A DNA stretch of 64,000 bases from Actinomycetales bacterium (GCA_016710385.1 JADJVX010000017.1:434001-498000), one strand, 5' to 3'. Numbered from the stretch's first letter, positions 34,125 to 43,237 are shown. Notes: generated by a model from the sequence alone, not told the origin. A program made the numbers and translations.

Positions 34125-34906
34125 GACGACACCTCCTGCTCGCCGAACAACCCGGTGTCGGCCCGCACGACACATTCCACAGCTGCCGCGACGTCGTCGG
34201 TGACGAGCACCCCGGCCAGATCCTGCTCGTTCATCGTGCCGCGGGCCACCAGAGTGGCCCGCATCCAGTCCAACAGCCCCGACCAGTGCTCGACCCCCAT
34301 GAGCACGATGGGGAAGCTGGTGATCTTGCCGGTCTGCACCAGGGTGAGCGCCTCGAAGAGCTCGTCGAGCGTCCCCAGCCCCCCGGGCAACACGATGAAG
34401 CCGCGGGCGTACTTGACGAACATCGTCTTGCGCGCGAAGAAGTAGCGGAAGTTGACCCCGAGGTCGACGTATTGGTTGAGCCCGGTCTCGAAGGGCAGCT
34501 CGATCCCGAGCCCGACCGAGACGCCCCCGGCTTCCAGGGCACCCTTGTTGGCGGCCTCCATCAGGCCCGGCCCGCCGCCGGTGATCACGGCATACCCGGC
34601 CTCCGCGACCGCGCGTCCCAGTTGCTCGGCCAGCCCGTATGCCGGGTCGTCGGCTCCCAGCCGGGCCGAACCGAAGATGCTCACCGCCGGCCCGAGCTCG
34701 GCCAGCGCGCCGAAGCCTTCGACGAACTCGGCCTGGATCCGCATCACCCGCCAGGGATCGGTGTGCAACCAGTCGGGCGCGCTGCGGGTGTCGAGCAACC
34801 ACTGGTCGGTGGTGCGGACCGGCACCCGTGCCCCGCGCAGGGTCACCGGACCCTTTCGGTGCTCGCGCCGCTGCGCTGGTGTCGACTGGCTGCTCACGGG
34901 CGACAA
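34121..34906 (-). CDS. LOG-family protein (TIGR00730), nucleoside-5'-monophosphate phosphoribohydrolase
   Basis: A 261-residue Rossmann-like protein. The family signature PGGLGTLDE lies near residue 162 with ITGGGPGLMEAANKGA near 107-122. LOG proteins split cytokinin riboside monophosphates or AMP-like nucleotides into base and ribose 5-phosphate. The gene starts the run LOG-DivIVA-SRPBCC-tag and is followed upstream by dapE, an order shared with other actinobacteria. Confidence 0.88.
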   Translation of the reverse strand: MSPVSSQSTPAQRREHRKGPVTLRGARVPVRTTDQWLLDTRSAPDWLHTDPWRVMRIQAEFVEGFGALAELGPAVSIFGSARLGADDPAYGLAEQLGRAVAEAGYAVITGGGPGLMEAANKGALEAGGVSVGLGIELPFETGLNQYVDLGVNFRYFFARKTMFVKYARGFIVLPGGLGTLDELFEALTLVQTGKITSFPIVLMGVEHWSGLLDWMRATLVARGTMNEQDLAGVLVTDDVAAAVECVVRADTGLFGEQEVSS

Positions 34907-34913
34907 CGCTACG

Positions 34914-36011
34914 TCAGGTGGCCGGGGTTTCTAGCCAGCGGCGCATCGCGGCTTCGGCGTCGCGGTACTGCGCCAGGGGCGCCCACTCGTCGTCCATGTG
35001 CGCGAGCAGCGGGTCACCCGGCCCGTAGTTGACCGCCGGGATGCCCAGCGCCGCGAACCGCGCCACATCGGTCCAGCCTTCCTTGGCGCGCACCGGCACC
35101 CCGAGCGCGGCGACGAACGCCCGCACGGCCGGACGATCCAGCCCGGGGCGAGCGCCGCCCGCATTGTCGACCGCCTCGACCTGGAAGCCTGCAAAGACAC
35201 CCTCGACGTGGGCCAACGCTTCATCCTCGCTGCGGTCGGGGGCGTAGCGATAGTTGACCGTCACGATGCAGTGGTCGGGGATGACATTGGCCGCCTGGCC
35301 GCCGCTGATGAGCACCGCCTGCAGCGCCTCGTGATAGGTCAGTCCGTCGACGTCGACCACCCGAGGCTGGTATGCCGTCAGGCGCGCCAAGATCTCGCTC
35401 GCGTCGTGAATTGCGTTATGTCCCATCCATGGACGCGCCGAGTGGGCCGCAATTCCCTTGGTGGACAAGCGAACTCGCAGCGTGCCTTTACAGCCCCCTT
35501 CGACCGCACCGTCCGTGGGCTCCATGAGGACGGCGAAATCCGCGGTCAACGCCTCGGGGGTGTTGGCGGCCACCCGGCGCAGGCCGTTGCGGGCACTGTC
35601 GACCTCTTCGCAGTCGTAGAAGAGATAGGTGACATCGCAGCACGGGTCGGGCACCGTCGCCGCGAGCCGCAGCATGACTCCGACTCCACCCTTCATGTCG
35701 ACCGTGCCGCGGCCCACCAATCGGTCCCCGATGCACTGGGTGGGAAGGTTCGGATGCGGACTGGCCAGCGGCACGGTGTCGAGGTGACCGGCGATGACGA
35801 CCCGCTGGCTGCGGCCGAGATCGGTGCGGGCGATGACGGTGTGACCGTCTCGGGTGACCCGCAGGTGAGGCAGCGCCCGCAGAGCGGCCTCCACGGCATC
35901 GGCGAGCGGGCCCTCCTGTCCGCTCACCGACGGGATGTCGCAGATCGCGGCCACCAGCTCGACGACATCGGCGGACAGATCGAGGCGCGGGGACGGCATA
36001 CCGGACGGCAT
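34914..36011 (-). CDS. dapE: Succinyl-diaminopimelate desuccinylase
   Basis: A 365-residue M20 metallohydrolase. Metal-site motifs are GHLDTVP (about 75-81), GTVDMKGG (about 103-110) with DMK binding both metals, and the YDCEEVD region (about 131-137) holding the catalytic and ligand Glu. It releases succinate from N-succinyl-LL-diaminopimelate in lysine and peptidoglycan synthesis. Two ATGs (36011 and 35999) each lie in a GGTATGCCG word; either may start translation. Its pathway partner dapD is 26 kb away in divergent orientation. Confidence 0.93.
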   Translation of the reverse strand: MPSGMPSPRLDLSADVVELVAAICDIPSVSGQEGPLADAVEAALRALPHLRVTRDGHTVIARTDLGRSQRVVIAGHLDTVPLASPHPNLPTQCIGDRLVGRGTVDMKGGVGVMLRLAATVPDPCCDVTYLFYDCEEVDSARNGLRRVAANTPEALTADFAVLMEPTDGAVEGGCKGTLRVRLSTKGIAAHSARPWMGHNAIHDASEILARLTAYQPRVVDVDGLTYHEALQAVLISGGQAANVIPDHCIVTVNYRYAPDRSEDEALAHVEGVFAGFQVEAVDNAGGARPGLDRPAVRAFVAALGVPVRAKEGWTDVARFAALGIPAVNYGPGDPLLAHMDDEWAPLAQYRDAEAAMRRWLETPAT

Positions 36012-36047
36012 ACCGGTCAGCCTATGTGGGGTGCCGCACGAACCGGA

Positions 36048-36077
36048 ACGGCCCCCGGGAAGTCTCCCGGGGGCCGT
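36048..36077 (-). terminator. Terminator after actP
   Basis: ACGGCCCCCGGGA (36048-36060) and TCCCGGGGGCCGT (36065-36077) form a perfect 13-bp stem with a 4-base loop, just past the actP stop and before dapE. Confidence 0.75.
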
Positions 36078-36104
36078 CCGTCCTACTCGTATGCCGTGCG
36101 CCGC

Positions 36105-37712
36105 TCAGTGACCGGCGACCCGCTGAGCCGGCGTGAGGTGGTCCGGGTTGCCCGGGTCCATCCCCGTGACCGCCTGGATGCGGATCCGGTCGAACAGCGA
36201 GTTGGCCGCGTCGAGCTCGGCGCCCTTGGGCTGGGTCAGCATCGACACCAGCCACATGACCAGGAACCCGGCCGGAATCGAGATGATGCCCGGTGCGGTG
36301 AGCTGGACCGGAGCCGATGCACCCATGAAGGTGGTGCTGAACAGGATCATGAGCACGGCCACGCCCAGGCCCGCGATCATGCCCCAGAACACGCCCTTGG
36401 CGGTGGCCTTGCGCCAGTAGATCGTGCCGAGCAGCGCCGGGAGGTTGGCGCTGGCGGAGATCGTGATGGCCAGGGTCGCAAGGAAGGCGACGTTCTGCTT
36501 CTCGACGAGCAGGGCGATGAGCAGCGACACGACAACCGCGCCGAGGGTGGCCGCGCGCGCGACGAACAGCTGCTTGGTGGGGTCGACGTGGCCCTGCTTG
36601 ATCAGCTTGCCGTAGATGTCGTGTGCGACCGCGCCACTGGTGGCGATGACCAGACCGGACAGCGCCGCGAGGATCGTCGCGAAGGCGACCGCCGAAACGA
36701 AGGACAGCAGCAGATCGCCGCCGAGCACGTTGGACAGCATCGGGACGGTCATGTTGCCACCGGGGGGGATGCCGGCGCGGCCCTTCTCGATGAGCAGCAT
36801 GCCGCCGTAGCCGAGCACCGGCATGAAGATGAGGAAGCCGGCGAAGATCCAGATCGCGGTGACCGCGGAGGTGCGGGCCGCGTTGGAGTCGCGCACGGTG
36901 AGGAAGCGGATCATCACGTGGGGCAGGCCGAGCACACCCAGGGTGACCCCGAGGATGAGCGAGAACTGGTCCCACTGCTTGAGCGCGCCGCCCCGGAAGG
37001 GCTCGAGAGCCTCCGGCCCCATGGGCTTCCCGGCAGCCTTCGCGGCGGCATTGGACGCATTGGTCGCGGCCTCGGCCTTCTGGAAGAGCGTCAACGGGTT
37101 CCAGCCGAACTTGGCCAGCACCATGACGACGAGGACCACACCACAGAACAGCAGGATGGCGGTCTTGACGATCTGGATGTAGGTCGTGGCGAGCATGCCA
37201 CCGAAGAGGGTGTAGATCGTCGTGAGGACGCCGATGATGACCGCGGCGACCCAGTATTCGATGCCGAAGAGCAGCTTGATGAGCAGGGCAGCGCCGACGA
37301 ACTGAGCGACGATGTAGATCAGCGAGAGCACGATCGAGGAGGTCGCGATCGCCCCGCGGACGTTGAGCCCGCCGAACCGGGTGGCCAGGACGTCACCGAG
37401 GGTGAACTGGCCGAGGTTACGCAGCGGCTCGGCGACCAAGAGCATGGCCAACACGTAAGCGATCGGGATGTAGACCGCGTAGTAGAAGCCGTTGAAGCCA
37501 CCGAGCGCGATGGCGCCGGTGGTGCCCAGGAAGGTCGCGGCAGAGATGAAGTCACCGGCAATGGCAACGCCGTTCTGGCGACCCGAGATGTGGCCGGAGG
37601 CGACCAGGTGGCTGGAGACCGACTTGTTGCGCTTGCCGGCCCAGTAGGTGATGCCGAGGGTGACGGCGACGAGGAGCAGGAAGATGACTGCTGCGGTGGC
37701 GCTGATCTTCAC
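36105..37712 (-). CDS. actP: ActP-type cation/acetate symporter
   Basis: The protein has 535 residues and about 13 membrane helices of the sodium:solute symporter family. The early GHISGRQNGVAIAGDFISAA (about 40-59) and FLGTTGAIALGG stretch are characteristic of ActP, which imports acetate and other short monocarboxylates with a cation. Its start overlaps the DUF485 gene stop (ATGA, 37709-37712), the usual yjcH-actP pairing. Acetate uptake fits the adjoining acetyl-CoA-based storage genes. Confidence 0.9.
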   Translation of the reverse strand: MKISATAAVIFLLLVAVTLGITYWAGKRNKSVSSHLVASGHISGRQNGVAIAGDFISAATFLGTTGAIALGGFNGFYYAVYIPIAYVLAMLLVAEPLRNLGQFTLGDVLATRFGGLNVRGAIATSSIVLSLIYIVAQFVGAALLIKLLFGIEYWVAAVIIGVLTTIYTLFGGMLATTYIQIVKTAILLFCGVVLVVMVLAKFGWNPLTLFQKAEAATNASNAAAKAAGKPMGPEALEPFRGGALKQWDQFSLILGVTLGVLGLPHVMIRFLTVRDSNAARTSAVTAIWIFAGFLIFMPVLGYGGMLLIEKGRAGIPPGGNMTVPMLSNVLGGDLLLSFVSAVAFATILAALSGLVIATSGAVAHDIYGKLIKQGHVDPTKQLFVARAATLGAVVVSLLIALLVEKQNVAFLATLAITISASANLPALLGTIYWRKATAKGVFWGMIAGLGVAVLMILFSTTFMGASAPVQLTAPGIISIPAGFLVMWLVSMLTQPKGAELDAANSLFDRIRIQAVTGMDPGNPDHLTPAQRVAGH

Positions 37713-38008
37713 TGGTCAGCCCCCGTCCCGCTCGGCTTGTACTTGGCCTCGATGGCAGCCATCTTGCGGCGGTATTGGGTGGTCACCGCAACGACGAGGA
37801 AGAACAGCGCGAACGCATAGAGGTAGGCCCACGACAGGCCGGCGACGACCGCGCCGTCCATCCAGCCGGTGAAGTTGGTGACGATCTGCTGGAACCAGAA
37901 CGCGACCACAACGAGGACGACGAGCGGGGTCACAAGCTTCTTCCGGGCCGATTCGAGGGCCCGGTACTGCTCGGCGTTGAACTCGCCGGGCGGGGTGGAG
38001 GGCGGCAT
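37709..38008 (-). CDS. DUF485 membrane protein (YjcH-like), partner of ActP
   Basis: A 99-residue protein with two membrane helices (LVTPLVVLVVVAFWFQQIV about 26-44 and LSWAYLYAFALFFLVVAVTT about 57-76), matching DUF485. The ATG at 38008 follows GAAAGGACC; the open frame upstream to 38098 is not conserved. It overlaps actP by four bases and is likely a small subunit or regulator of the symporter. Confidence 0.85.
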   Translation of the reverse strand: MPPSTPPGEFNAEQYRALESARKKLVTPLVVLVVVAFWFQQIVTNFTGWMDGAVVAGLSWAYLYAFALFFLVVAVTTQYRRKMAAIEAKYKPSGTGADQ

Positions 38009-38132
38009 CTGCCGGTCCTTTCTGGGGGGTGGTGGGCTCGGCCGGAAGGCTGGCCCGAGCCGTCGGGCGACGAGAGGTGTGCACCGTGAGTGCCGCATCG
38101 GTGATCCAGGGGGTGATCACCGCAGGCGGCTC

Positions 38133-38951
38133 TCACATGTCCATGCCTCCGTTGACTGACCAGCACTGGCCGGTGATGAACGCCGAGGCGTCTGCGGCCA
38201 GGAAATGCACCACCCGCGCGACCTCCGCCGGGTCGCCGAAGCGGTGCATCGGGATGTCCTCGTAGAGGGCGTCCCGAATCTTGTCGGGGATGGCGTTGAC
38301 CATCTCGGTGGCAATGACACCCGGGCTGACGACGTTGACCGTGAGGCCGGGGTGGACGTCGAGCTTGCCGGCTCGACGCAGCAGGAACGCGGTCTCCAGG
38401 GCCAGGCTCTTGGTCATGCCCAGCAGCCCGGACTTGGAGGCCGCGTAGTTGGTCTGTCCGATGTTGCCGGTGTCGCCGATGATCGAACTGACGTTGATCA
38501 CTCGCCCGGATCCGCGCTCGATCATGTGCTTGAGCGCGGCCTGCGAGGTGTAGAAGGCCCCGGACAGGTTGACCGAGATGACCTTGTCCCAAGCCTCGTC
38601 GGTCATCTTGAGCACGGTCGCGTCGCTGGTGATGCCGGCGTTGTTGACCAGGATGTCGAGCCGGCCGTGCTGCTGGATGACCTCGGCGACAATCCGCCGG
38701 GCGTCGTCGCCGACGCCGACATTGCCCTGGTGGACGCTCACCGCCTGTCCCGGGAAGCGCTCCCGGAACTCGGCGAGGAAGGCCTGCGCCCGCTCGGTGT
38801 TACCGCTGAAGCCGGCCGCGACGGTCGCCCCTTGCGAGGCCAGGCTCAGGCAGATGGCCTGCCCGATCCCGCGGATGCCGCCGGTGACCAGCGCCACCCG
38901 GCCGGCGAGCTTGTCGCCCACCGGGCCGTCGGTCTGTTGCACATCGGTCAT
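38133..38951 (-). CDS. phaB: Acetoacetyl-CoA reductase / 3-oxoacyl reductase (SDR)
   Basis: A 272-residue SDR: NAD(P) motif GGIRGIGQ (about 25-32), NNAGIT near 106, catalytic Ser in NVSSIIG and Tyr-x3-Lys in NYAASK (about 174-179). The PhaB/FabG-like sequence with the GRVINVSSI stretch fits reduction of acetoacetyl-CoA to (R)-3-hydroxybutyryl-CoA for PHA synthase. An insertion (FLLRRAGKLDVHP, about 194-206) before the active-site loop is unusual for PhaB. FabG-type activity is the main alternative; nearby thiolase, phaC and phasins favour PhaB. Confidence 0.75.
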   Translation of the reverse strand: MTDVQQTDGPVGDKLAGRVALVTGGIRGIGQAICLSLASQGATVAAGFSGNTERAQAFLAEFRERFPGQAVSVHQGNVGVGDDARRIVAEVIQQHGRLDILVNNAGITSDATVLKMTDEAWDKVISVNLSGAFYTSQAALKHMIERGSGRVINVSSIIGDTGNIGQTNYAASKSGLLGMTKSLALETAFLLRRAGKLDVHPGLTVNVVSPGVIATEMVNAIPDKIRDALYEDIPMHRFGDPAEVARVVHFLAADASAFITGQCWSVNGGMDM

Positions 38952-39037
38952 CTCGCTCCAGCCTCTCTGTCGGTTCGGACTCAGTCACACGGCATACGGC
39001 TGTCCCGCACACCTGGCATACCCGGCTGACCCGTACA

Positions 39038-39063
39038 CACGGCATACCGGCGGGTATGCCGTG
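39038..39063. repeat. Inverted pair of the window-wide word
   Basis: CACGGCATACC (39038-39048) and GGTATGCCGTG (39053-39063) form a perfect 11-bp stem with a 4-base loop. Two further single copies lie at 38989 and 39015. It sits between phaB and paaK, next to the paaK terminator. Confidence 0.85.
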
Positions 39064-39073
39064 CCGGGCCGGT

Positions 39074-39103
39074 GGTCCGGCAGGGGCAAACCCCTGCCGG
39101 ACC
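39074..39103 (-). terminator. Terminator after paaK
   Basis: GGTCCGGCAGGGG (39074-39086) and CCCCTGCCGGACC (39091-39103) form a perfect 13-bp stem around CAAA, 16 bases past the paaK stop. Confidence 0.8.
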
Positions 39104-39118
39104 GGGACCTGGCTGGGA

Positions 39119-40426
39119 TCAGGCGTTGCGCTCGTCGATGATGCGCTTGGCCTTGCCCTGCGAGCGCTCGATGCCGTTGGGCTCGACGACGTGCACGCCC
39201 ACCGAGACGCCGATGACGTCCTTGATCCGGCCGACGACCTGCTTGGCCAGCACCTCACGGTCGGCCTCGCCGGCAGCCTGCGAGCGCGCCTCGACGTAGA
39301 CATCCATGGCGTCCATGCGGCCCTTCTTCTTCAGGTGCAGCTGGAAGAAGGCGGTGAGGCCCGGGATGGCCAGCAGGATCTCCTCGATCTGGCTCGGGAA
39401 GAGGTTGACCCCGCGCAGGATGATCATGTCGTCGCTGCGGCCGGTGATCTTCTCGATCCGGCGCATCGAGCGGGCCGTGCCCGGCAGCAGCCGGGTGAGG
39501 TCACGGGTGCGGTAGCGGATGATCGGGAAGGCTTCCTTGGTGAGTGAGGTGAAGACGAGCTCACCCTGCTCACCGTCGGGCAGGACCTCGCCGGTCTCCG
39601 GGTCGATGATCTCCGGGTAGAAGTGGTCCTCCCAGACGTGCAGGCCGTCCTTGGTCTCGACGGTCTCGCAGGCGACACCGGGGCCGACCACCTCGGACAG
39701 GCCGTAGATGTCGACGGCGTGCATGTCCAGGCGCCGCTCCATCTCCTCGCGCATGTCGTTGGTCCACGGTTCGGCGCCGAAGACGCCGACCTTGAGGCTG
39801 GTGGCAGCCGGGTCGATGCCGTGCCGGTCCATCTCGTCGAGGATCGAGAGCATGTAGGACGGGGTGACGACGATGACGTCGGGCTTGAAGTCGTTGATGA
39901 GCTGGACCTGCTTCTCGGTCTGCCCACCGGACATCGGCACGACCGCGCAGCCGAGGCGCTCGGCGCCCTGGTGCAGGCCCAGGCCACCGGTGAACAGCCC
40001 ATAGCCGTAGGCGTTGTGCACGATCATGCCCGGCTTGACGCCGGCGGCGCGCAGCGAGCGAGCGACCATGTCCGTCCACATGTCCAGGTCGTTGCGGGTG
40101 TAGCCCACGACGATCGGCTTGCCCGTCGTGCCCGAGGACCCGTGGATGCGGCGCACCTGGTTCATCGGGACGGCGAACATCCCGAAGGGGTAGGTGTCGC
40201 GCAGGTCGTTCTTCACCGTGAAGGGGAAGCGGGCCAGGTCAGCCAGGGTCTTGAGGTCGGTCGGGTGCACGCCGGCCTTGTCGAACTTCTCCTGGTAGAG
40301 CGGGACGTTCTGGTAGACGTGGCCAAGCGTCCACTTCATGCGCTCGAGCTGCAGCTCGGCAATCTCCTTGCGAGAGGCCCGCTCGATCGGCTCGAGATCT
40401 TCGGGCTTCGGGGTGAGGTCGAGCAT
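39119..40426 (-). CDS. paaK: Phenylacetate-CoA ligase
   Basis: The product has 435 residues, the normal PaaK length. RIHGSSGTTGKPIVVGYTR (about 92-110) is the AMP-binding P-loop; YGLSEVVGPGVA (about 236) and the C-terminal KITGRSDDMIILRGVNLFP (about 325-343) complete the adenylating fold. It activates phenylacetate with ATP and CoA, the first step of aerobic phenylacetate breakdown. The ring-epoxidase genes paaABCDE are not in this window. AGGAAGGATCC precedes the start. It lies downstream of the thiolase gene on the same strand. Confidence 0.92.
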   Translation of the reverse strand: MLDLTPKPEDLEPIERASRKEIAELQLERMKWTLGHVYQNVPLYQEKFDKAGVHPTDLKTLADLARFPFTVKNDLRDTYPFGMFAVPMNQVRRIHGSSGTTGKPIVVGYTRNDLDMWTDMVARSLRAAGVKPGMIVHNAYGYGLFTGGLGLHQGAERLGCAVVPMSGGQTEKQVQLINDFKPDVIVVTPSYMLSILDEMDRHGIDPAATSLKVGVFGAEPWTNDMREEMERRLDMHAVDIYGLSEVVGPGVACETVETKDGLHVWEDHFYPEIIDPETGEVLPDGEQGELVFTSLTKEAFPIIRYRTRDLTRLLPGTARSMRRIEKITGRSDDMIILRGVNLFPSQIEEILLAIPGLTAFFQLHLKKKGRMDAMDVYVEARSQAAGEADREVLAKQVVGRIKDVIGVSVGVHVVEPNGIERSQGKAKRIIDERNA

Positions 40427-40543
40427 CGGGTGGATCCTTCCTAAAGGGTCGTAGCGGAGTGATGGATCTGGACGAGTGCAGCGAACTGGTCTGGCAGGTG
40501 CGTGTCTGGCAGTGATGCGGGTGATGCAGGTGAATCAGGTGGA

Positions 40544-41746
40544 TCAGGTGCGTTCGATGAGGACGGCGACACCCTGGCCGACACCGACGCACATCGTCGC
40601 GATAGCCCGTTTGGCCTGGCGATTCTGCAGTTCGATGGCGGAGGTGAGCACGAGCCGGGCGCCACTGGCGCCGAGGGGGTGCCCAAGGGCGATGGCCCCA
40701 CCGTTGGGGTTGACGAACTCGGCGTCGTCCGGGAGCCCGAGGTCGCGCAGCACGGCCAGCGCCTGGGCGGCGAACGCCTCGTTGAGCTCGACGATGTCAA
40801 GATCGGCGATGGTCAGGTCGTGCCGCGCGAGGACCTTGCGCACGGCCGGGATCGGCCCGATCCCCATGATCCGGGGCTGCACACCGGCGGCAGCCGAGCC
40901 GATGATGCGGGCCATCGGCTCCAGCCCATATTTCGCGACGGCCCGCTCGGAAGCGAGCACGACGACAGCACCACCGTCGTTGACGCCCGAGGAGTTGCCC
41001 GCGGTGACACTGCCGCCCTGACGGAACGGCGTGGGGAGCTTGGCCAGCGCCTCGATCGTCGTGGCCCGAGGGTGCTCGTCGGTGTCGACGACGACCGGGT
41101 CGCCCTTGCGCTGCGGAATGGTGACCGGGGTGATCTCCTGGGCGAACCGTCCCGACGCGATGGCGGCAGCGGCGCGTTGCTGAGATCGCAGTGCGAAGGC
41201 GTCCTGGTCGGCCCGCGAGATGGTGAAGTCGGCGGCGACGTTTTCGGCCGTCTCGGGCATCGAGTCGATGCCGAACTGCGCCTTCATCTTCGGGTTGACG
41301 AAGCGCCAGCCGATCGTCGTGTCGTAGACGGCGCTGGACCGGCTGTAGGCCGACTCGGCCTTGGGCATGACGAAGGGCGCGCGGCTCATGCTCTCGACGC
41401 CGCCGGCGATGATGAGGTCGGCCTCGCCGGCCTTGATGGCCCGCGCGCCGTAGGCGATGGCGTCGGCACCCGAGGCGCACAGCCGGTTCATCGTCGTGCC
41501 GGGCACGTCCTGCGGCAGCCCGGCGAGCAGCGCGGCCATCCGGGCCACGTTGCGGTTGTCCTCGCCTGCCTGGTTGGCGTTGCCGAGGATCACGTCGTCG
41601 ACAGCGGCCCAGTCGACCGAGGGCAGCCGGGCGGCCAGCGTCGAGATCAGGTGGGCGGCCAGGTCGTCCGGGCGCACGGGCGCCAGGACACCGGCATACC
41701 GGCCGATCGGGCTACGGGTTCCGGTGATCAGGAATGCTTCACTCAT
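40544..41746 (-). CDS. Acetyl-CoA C-acetyltransferase (thiolase)
   Basis: A 400-residue thiolase with nucleophile Cys90 (MNRLCASG), His356 (GHPLGASG) and Cys386 (CVGVGQG). It can condense two acetyl-CoA to acetoacetyl-CoA for PHA synthesis, or cleave 3-oxoacyl-CoA (including 3-oxoadipyl-CoA as in PaaJ). The position next to paaK suggests the PaaJ role; the position near phaB and phaC suggests PhaA. Sequence alone does not decide. An operator-like palindrome lies about 200 bases upstream. Confidence 0.88.
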   Translation of the reverse strand: MSEAFLITGTRSPIGRYAGVLAPVRPDDLAAHLISTLAARLPSVDWAAVDDVILGNANQAGEDNRNVARMAALLAGLPQDVPGTTMNRLCASGADAIAYGARAIKAGEADLIIAGGVESMSRAPFVMPKAESAYSRSSAVYDTTIGWRFVNPKMKAQFGIDSMPETAENVAADFTISRADQDAFALRSQQRAAAAIASGRFAQEITPVTIPQRKGDPVVVDTDEHPRATTIEALAKLPTPFRQGGSVTAGNSSGVNDGGAVVVLASERAVAKYGLEPMARIIGSAAAGVQPRIMGIGPIPAVRKVLARHDLTIADLDIVELNEAFAAQALAVLRDLGLPDDAEFVNPNGGAIALGHPLGASGARLVLTSAIELQNRQAKRAIATMCVGVGQGVAVLIERT

Positions 41747-41946
41747 CGTCAGTCTTCGTTTCGTGTCGTTCTCGTCGGTGCGTGATCGAACAGAGGCGCT
41801 GCCGTCCCGGCAACTACCCGCCGGTATGCCGCGAAAATGCAGGATCGTGCCCAGGCGCGTTCCCGGGGGTGCACGCGTCCGACGACGAGATTTCCTTGGG
41901 GTGGAGAAAGTACGGGCGACCAGCGTCCGCGGCGCCAGTATTACTG

Positions 41947-41960
41947 ACCGAACGTTCGCT
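41947..41960. promoter_or_regulatory. Candidate TetR operator, 13/14 match
   Basis: ACCGAACGTTCGCT matches ACCGNNCGNNCGGT at 13 of 14 positions, counting N as matches. ACTG precedes it, as in the longer palindrome I recall for the corynebacterial regulator PaaR. It lies in the 285-bp gap upstream of the thiolase gene. Confidence 0.5.
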
Positions 41961-42031
41961 GTCTATAGGTGTCCACAATGCCGTGGTGCACGGCATACCG
42001 GCGGTGCCCAGGGGAGCGCCCGCGAGACCCG

Positions 42032-42880
42032 TCATGCCTGCGCCCGCGAGGCCCCTCCGAAGGTGGCGCGGCGCTTGGCCCGCGCCGCGTCCACCCCTTC
42101 TTTCGCGTCGGGCCCGGTGAAGGCGAGGAACTCCAGCGCCAGCGAGGTGTCGAAGGTCGGACCGGCCAACCGAAGCCAGTTGTTGAGTGAGTACTTCGTC
42201 CACTGCAGGGCGGTGCGCGACCCGGCCTTGAGTCGACGAGCGATCTCGAGCGCCTTGGCATAGGTCTGACCGTCGTCGACGACGAGCGAGACGAGCCCGA
42301 TCCGCTCGGCCTCCTCGCCCGACATCGGTTCACACAGCATGAGGTAGTACTTGCTCTTGGCCAGGCCGCACAGCAACGGCCAGACGATCGCGGCATGGTC
42401 GCCTGCGACGACGCCGATGCGGGTGTGGCCGTCGATGATCCGGGCGTTCCGCCCGGCGATCGAGATGTCGGCGAGCAATCCCACGACCAGGCCGGCGCCG
42501 ACCGCCGGCCCCTCCATCGCGGACACCACCGGCTTGGAGCAGTTGATCGTGTTGTAGACCAGGTCGCGGGCCTCGCGCCACACCGTGGCCCGGTCCTCGA
42601 ACCCGCCGATGATGTCGTCGATCATGTCGAAGTCACCACCGGCGGAGAACGCCCCGCCCTCGCCGCGGACAATGACGACGTCGACTTCCGGGTCCTGGTC
42701 GATGGTCAGCCAGACGTCGGCCAGTTGCCGGTGCATCCGGCGATCGGCCGCATTGAGCCGCCCGGGCTTGCTGAGGATGATCTCCAGCATCCCCGCCTCG
42801 GTGCTGGTGAAGCTCAGCGCCGGGAAGCGCTCGGCATACCGGGCGACCGATCCGTCAACACTGCTGGCACTGGCGTCCAC
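42032..42880 (-). CDS. Enoyl-CoA hydratase/isomerase family protein
   Basis: A 282-residue crotonase-fold protein. GEGGAFSAGGDFDMIDDI (about 90-107) and VSAMEGPAVGAGLVVGLLAD (about 137-156) form the oxyanion hole. The start is GTG 42880 with AGGAGG six bases before; the open frame further upstream is not conserved. One catalytic acid position differs (TRIGVVAGDHAAIVWP, about 172), so hydratase activity is uncertain. It is divergent from the EthD gene with an operator-like site between them. Confidence 0.8.
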   Translation of the reverse strand: MDASASSVDGSVARYAERFPALSFTSTEAGMLEIILSKPGRLNAADRRMHRQLADVWLTIDQDPEVDVVIVRGEGGAFSAGGDFDMIDDIIGGFEDRATVWREARDLVYNTINCSKPVVSAMEGPAVGAGLVVGLLADISIAGRNARIIDGHTRIGVVAGDHAAIVWPLLCGLAKSKYYLMLCEPMSGEEAERIGLVSLVVDDGQTYAKALEIARRLKAGSRTALQWTKYSLNNWLRLAGPTFDTSLALEFLAFTGPDAKEGVDAARAKRRATFGGASRAQA

Positions 42881-43052
42881 ACTGACCTCCTGGCGACCTG
42901 GACGGTGCCGCGGCGCACCGCCCCCTGGGCCGAGCATAGGCCGAGCCACCCGGCATACGGGAAGGGTTTGCCGGCCCTGCCGGCGTATGCCGTGCGGCAC
43001 ATGGGAGGGGTACCCAAAGTCCCTATCCCCGACCCGGGTGGGCGTGTAACAT

Positions 43053-43066
43053 CCCGAACGTTCAGT
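43053..43066. promoter_or_regulatory. Candidate TetR operator, 12/14 match
   Basis: CCCGAACGTTCAGT matches ACCGNNCGNNCGGT at 12 of 14 positions; the core CGAACGTTC resembles the site at 41947. It sits in the 357-bp divergent gap between an enoyl-CoA hydratase gene and the EthD gene. Apart from this site and two single copies of the window-wide word (42951, 42985), the gap holds nothing I recognise. Confidence 0.35.
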
Positions 43067-43237
43067 CACATAATCGGGCGTCGGACTCTCTCACCCACCG
43101 AGAGTCAGTGCGTCCCGCTCCGGGACTACCCGGGTCACCCCCTGGGCATCTAGTTTGGAGTCGGCGCAAGCGTGCAGTCGCGGGTGCCGGTGAGTTGTCT
43201 GGATGTGATCCCATCAACGCCGATGGCAGGAGGCACC

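Noticed and set aside
34998..37820. 940-residue open frame on the plus strand over dapE and actP
   Set aside because: It has the same shadow composition and is antisense to two well-supported genes.
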